From the NCBI GenBank assembly GCA_008360955.1, contig LUCM01007745.1, forward strand, positions 55,386 to 119,385: DNA of 64,000 nt. The letters are read 5' to 3'. Position 1 is the first letter of the stretch. The number at the start of each line of letters is the position of its first letter. Shown piece by piece: positions 61,030 to 64,000 of the stretch. The stretch comes from Fasciolopsis buskii (Eukaryota > Platyhelminthes > Trematoda > Plagiorchiida > Fasciolidae). The notes under the pieces were generated by a model. It ran no database searches. It was not told the DNA's origin and saw only the letters and a program-made list of their open reading frames with translations. The position numbers were made by a program, and so were the translations under genes.

Positions 61030-61719
61030 GGCACTGGAAGTGCTGGAGCTGTGGAACTCCATAATGAGGAAATTAGGTGTTCTACCTGGCGACCAACTTG
61101 CAGGTCGTTATCCATTATGTAGCAAACAATCCCTCTTGTGTCTTGGAGACCGAGATAGTTCAGATGATGCGAAGGACTGGTTCGGGTCGAATTGAATGCA
61201 TTTAGACATCCCGAATGCTAATATGGCGTAACGGACAAACACAAACGCGATTCCAGGATACCCGTCTTTGATAGTCAATAGATTCCCAATGCCAGTAGGT
61301 GGCAATGAACTTGTTGTTGCTTCTGGACATTAAGCACCGGAAGGATTTTAGATGGGACTTTCAACGGGGTCATCACATCAATATGCCCAGGATGCAGCTC
61401 ACAGATCATTAAGGCTTTGTACTCAGCGGTAACTGCCAGGCAGGACCTCAGGGGATGTGACCCTGAGGAACGATGGATATGCTCGACTTCGGTTGCTCCG
61501 TCCTTTCGGATGTCACTTAGATTCAGAAGCTTGAATCCCTGAATCTTCAGCTGGCCAGAACCGTGAGCATCGGTGGGTAAAAAGGTTTAGGGAAACAGGA
61601 AAGGCCGCGGCCGTCGGAAATGGTCGTAATCTCTACTCACTTAATAGGTATATTGACCATGGAAGCCAAATTTAAGAAATTAGATCAAAACTCCGCCACC
61701 TGCGTATTCACTTTCAGGA

Positions 61720-62720
61720 GCGTGAATTGGGCCGTTGGATAGAGCACTTTATGACCAGTTTAGTCGGTCTACCGCCACAGTGGACCTTCCCTCTATGCCA
61801 TCAAGTGAAACAGTGTCGATAAATGCCGGTCCTCCAACAGTAGTGAATATCTTCAAGGGGGGAAGGTTTTCGGACCACGATTATGCAGCTGGACCAGATG
61901 AGCTATCATCGTCTTTGATGAAGAACGGTGGCGAAGTGTTAACAATCGTTGCTTGTACTGATTTACAAGGAAGGTGATAGGTACTCATATGAAAATCACA
62001 GGAATTAGTTTACTAAGCATTGCATCGAAACTGGTCTTTAGCATTATCCTCTGTTGGTTATATAATGTTCGCGAAAAATGTACTCGTGAGAGTCGACCCG
62101 GTTTCCGACCCATTTAGGGTGACATTGACTAAATATTTACTCCCGAATTCAACACAAGAAGTGGTATTCGTCAGAGTTGCCCATGTTCACTTTTCCTCTG
62201 CAACTTCGCAATTAAGACGATCATGAAAGTTGCCCTTTTCTCATGTGATTCGTGGTTGATATTTGCCCAGGCGGTAAATTGTCTGATTTATAAGAGAATG
62301 ATTGTATTATACTTCTGGTTAAGATTAATCTATTAGTATTTCACGGCTGTCTGAGAAACATTATAAATACGTTTGAGTTGCGTTTTGCAGTTTCAAAATG
62401 TAACTCGATTGGCCCCAAACCGAATCGTATGTTTACCGGGGAGGAGTTGGATGAAGTGAATCGGTTTTGTTATTTGGTGATATATTACGATTCTCTGCCA
62501 CAGCCAGTTACCCCATCAGACCTGTTGGGAACCCAAACGGTGACATGCGCGAAGTGTGAATGCAGTGGAAGAGACATGTCCCATAGCCACTAGGACCAAC
62601 TACACGGATTGGGGAATGGACTCGCAAGCTTGACCCTGAGACTTGAAGTGACACAGAACCACATAAGGTCACACTGGTACAGGTGTGGTAAAGAGCTGGA
62701 TGGTAACCATTTGCCGTCTA
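61720..62720 (+). mobile_element. RTE-type element fragment
   Basis: The frame at 61735 reads STATVDLPSMPSSETVSINA and AGPDELSSSLMKNGGEVLTI, the fingers region of RTE reverse transcriptase. A worn part follows (CNFAIKTIMKVAL in another frame, about 62196-62235), then RFAVSKCNSIGPKPNRMFTG and EELDEVNRFCYL at 62381-62480, and a non-coding tail that resembles 10255-10335. Internal deletions and frameshifts. Confidence 0.8.
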
Positions 62721-62959
62721 CCATCACAGTGACCGACATATCTGGGATTCCAACTTTTGACCCTTTTGTTGACAGGCGCTTAATCCACTTGATCGCTTAC
62801 GGTTGTGTGCAAATCCAAGTTTCAAGTTCTTGGTGGCCCCCCCTTCCATGCAATGGGATCTAACGATCGTAAAGTGGACTTCTGCTGTTGAGATGACCAG
62901 TCGCTCATTAGCTGAAACTGCCGAAATTTCTGTACACGTTCATTTCTGATAAAAAAGGC

Positions 62960-63175
62960 TGTCTTTTAAGTTGTTCCCCATTTTCGTGAAATAATTCACC
63001 ACCTGATATAATCGCTAAATTCACCTTTCAGAAGACATCGAAGCACTGTTCAGCTGTTTCATCCTTGTTAGGAATCATCAGCAATGCATATCCACCGCGC
63101 CCGAACTGGGACACGAACCCGGGACGAACGATTTTAATTCGAATGCCTTAACCATTAGGGCCACGGGCCCCTAGC
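62960..63175 (-). mobile_element. tRNA-derived SINE with hammerhead ribozyme fold (Sm-alpha-like)
   Basis: On the minus strand the head starts GGGGCCCGTGGCCC (complement of 63158-63171). It has an A box TGGCCCTAATGG (complement of 63152-63163) and a B box GGGTTCGTGTCCC (complement of 63108-63120). Downstream, at the complement of 63043-63087, lies a hammerhead core, then a body to about 62960. This is the plan of the schistosome Sm-alpha SINE family, which is established as a tRNA-related element with a hammerhead domain. Tail limits are approximate. Confidence 0.75.
63043..63087 (-). ncRNA. degenerate hammerhead ribozyme inside the SINE
   Basis: Order on the minus strand: GCATTG (stem I 5' arm), CTGATGA core, TTCC-TAACAA-GGAT (stem II, three pairs with the first pair lost), GAAAC core, palindromic CAGCTG (minimal stem III), then CAGTGC (stem I 3' arm). 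The stem I arms pair 6 of 6, one as G-U. The triplet before the cleavage point reads GAA instead of GUH, so cleavage is probably lost. Confidence 0.7.
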
Positions 63176-63639
63176 GCATAGCAATCGACCTCTACTGATA
63201 GATGACCTCTCCGCAGGTAGCCTACGTATGACGAAAGCTTTGGACATAGCCTGCAGAGCATGGTTACTTGTTCCCAATTTTATTGTGGTTGGTTAGTCAA
63301 ATTTTGGCCTCGGACACTGCTCCTCTCTGATTGACTGGCTGTGACGCTGTTCCCCTCTTCGGGTACTTCACAGTGTATGTGCGCTGGAGTTCATTATACA
63401 TATTACGTTCTTACTCGCTGCGTTAGCCCAGATCAATAAGCCCATGTGGCTAATGGGAGCCCTAGCTTCGGATCTCGCGCCCCCTTGTTGCTGCGTCGGT
63501 TAGTCTATATTCCGTGTTGTCTTACATGTGTAGCATCCGTCGTCTAGTGTTGATGCCTTCTATCATGTGTATTCATTAGTTGTGCTAATCGCTCGACATA
63601 ACATCCTCCCACCACACATGAGCAAGATACGTCGAAATA

Positions 63640-64000
63640 TAATCTCAGTTGCTAGTTATGCATCCGATAAATTTTCCTCGCTTATGCAGAAGACATTTGG
63701 CGATTACCAATTTGAGACGTCTGTGGCATCGGTGCGACATCCGATTTTCAAGTAAAGCTCGAGTTTTCAATACACCAGTAAGATCGGTCTTGGTATGTAT
63801 CTCAAAAACATGTGCTGCCGTTAGATGTTCGAGGACTGTCGATGTTTGCAAATCGATTTCCTTATAGCACTGTGAGATTATGGTGGGAGAATCATGTTAG
63901 CATTACCGAGATTAGGCGCAGGATATTGGATCATAGAACCCAGCCAATCAAGCAGATATTGAGATTGAATAGATTAAAATGTTTGGGATGTGCTGCGCAT
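63640..64000 (+). mobile_element. RTE-type fragment running off the window end
   Basis: Frames read TNLRRLWHRCDIRFSSKARV and NTPVRSVLV, then in another frame worn forms of the RRCLRSIARI and RLRWLGHVLRM blocks up to position 64000. Frameshifted; continues beyond the window. Confidence 0.75.

Noticed and set aside
60667..61062. 131-codon minus-strand frame with AATAAA about 80 nt downstream
   Set aside because: The residues look like the shadow of the charged plus-strand frames; no acceptor was found upstream. Not fully excluded.
63043..63175. A functional tRNA gene on the minus strand
   Set aside because: A and B boxes are present, but the anticodon and acceptor stems do not form a full cloverleaf, and a hammerhead and SINE body follow directly.

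Overview
The window looks like nuclear DNA of a parasitic flatworm (Neodermata). A digenean fluke is my best guess, but a tapeworm is possible. The reasons are spliced genes with one tiny intron and other introns of kilobases, a beta-class carbonic anhydrase (absent from vertebrates), RTE- and CR1-type retrotransposon relics of flatworm style, BEL/Pao debris, and a tRNA-derived SINE carrying a hammerhead ribozyme fold. Species and chromosome cannot be told from the sequence alone. There are no bacterial operons, rRNA genes, CRISPR arrays or intact tRNA genes.

0.7-20.6 kb, the genic part. A complete four-exon beta-carbonic anhydrase gene lies on the minus strand (start codon 19800, stop 719; 242 codons). 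Its introns are about 50 bp, 13 kb and 5.3 kb. The 13-kb intron seems to hold a second gene on the plus strand (16040-18505): three exons for a small secretory or single-pass membrane protein whose start codon may come from a trans-spliced leader. A third gene, 264 bp from the carbonic anhydrase start and divergent from it, is a compact two-exon gene for a 74-residue secreted protein (20065-20610) with a tandem splice acceptor and a canonical AATAAA. Old retrotransposon pieces fill the introns, including two inverted RTE copies that share a near-identical 536-bp tract.

21-31.4 kb: a run of minus-strand RTE and CR1/L2-type reverse transcriptase fragments, plus one unidentified 124-codon plus-strand frame (29346-29720).

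31.4-51.7 kb: a nested transposon block. It holds at least five copies, in both orientations, of an interspersed repeat of roughly 1 kb; a decayed BEL/Pao integrase region (about 36.0-36.9 kb); and a long decayed plus-strand non-LTR element (about 43.8-50.3 kb, ORF1, endonuclease and reverse transcriptase traces) interrupted by one of the repeats.

51.7-64 kb: mostly unassigned sequence with weak coding-like stretches (around 53.8, 55.1-56.5, 59.7 and 60.7-61.0 kb), RTE fragments at 61.7-62.8 kb and 63.6 kb to the window end, and the hammerhead SINE near 63.1 kb. All exon models were read by eye from frames, splice consensus and protein likeness. No transcript data or database search were available.
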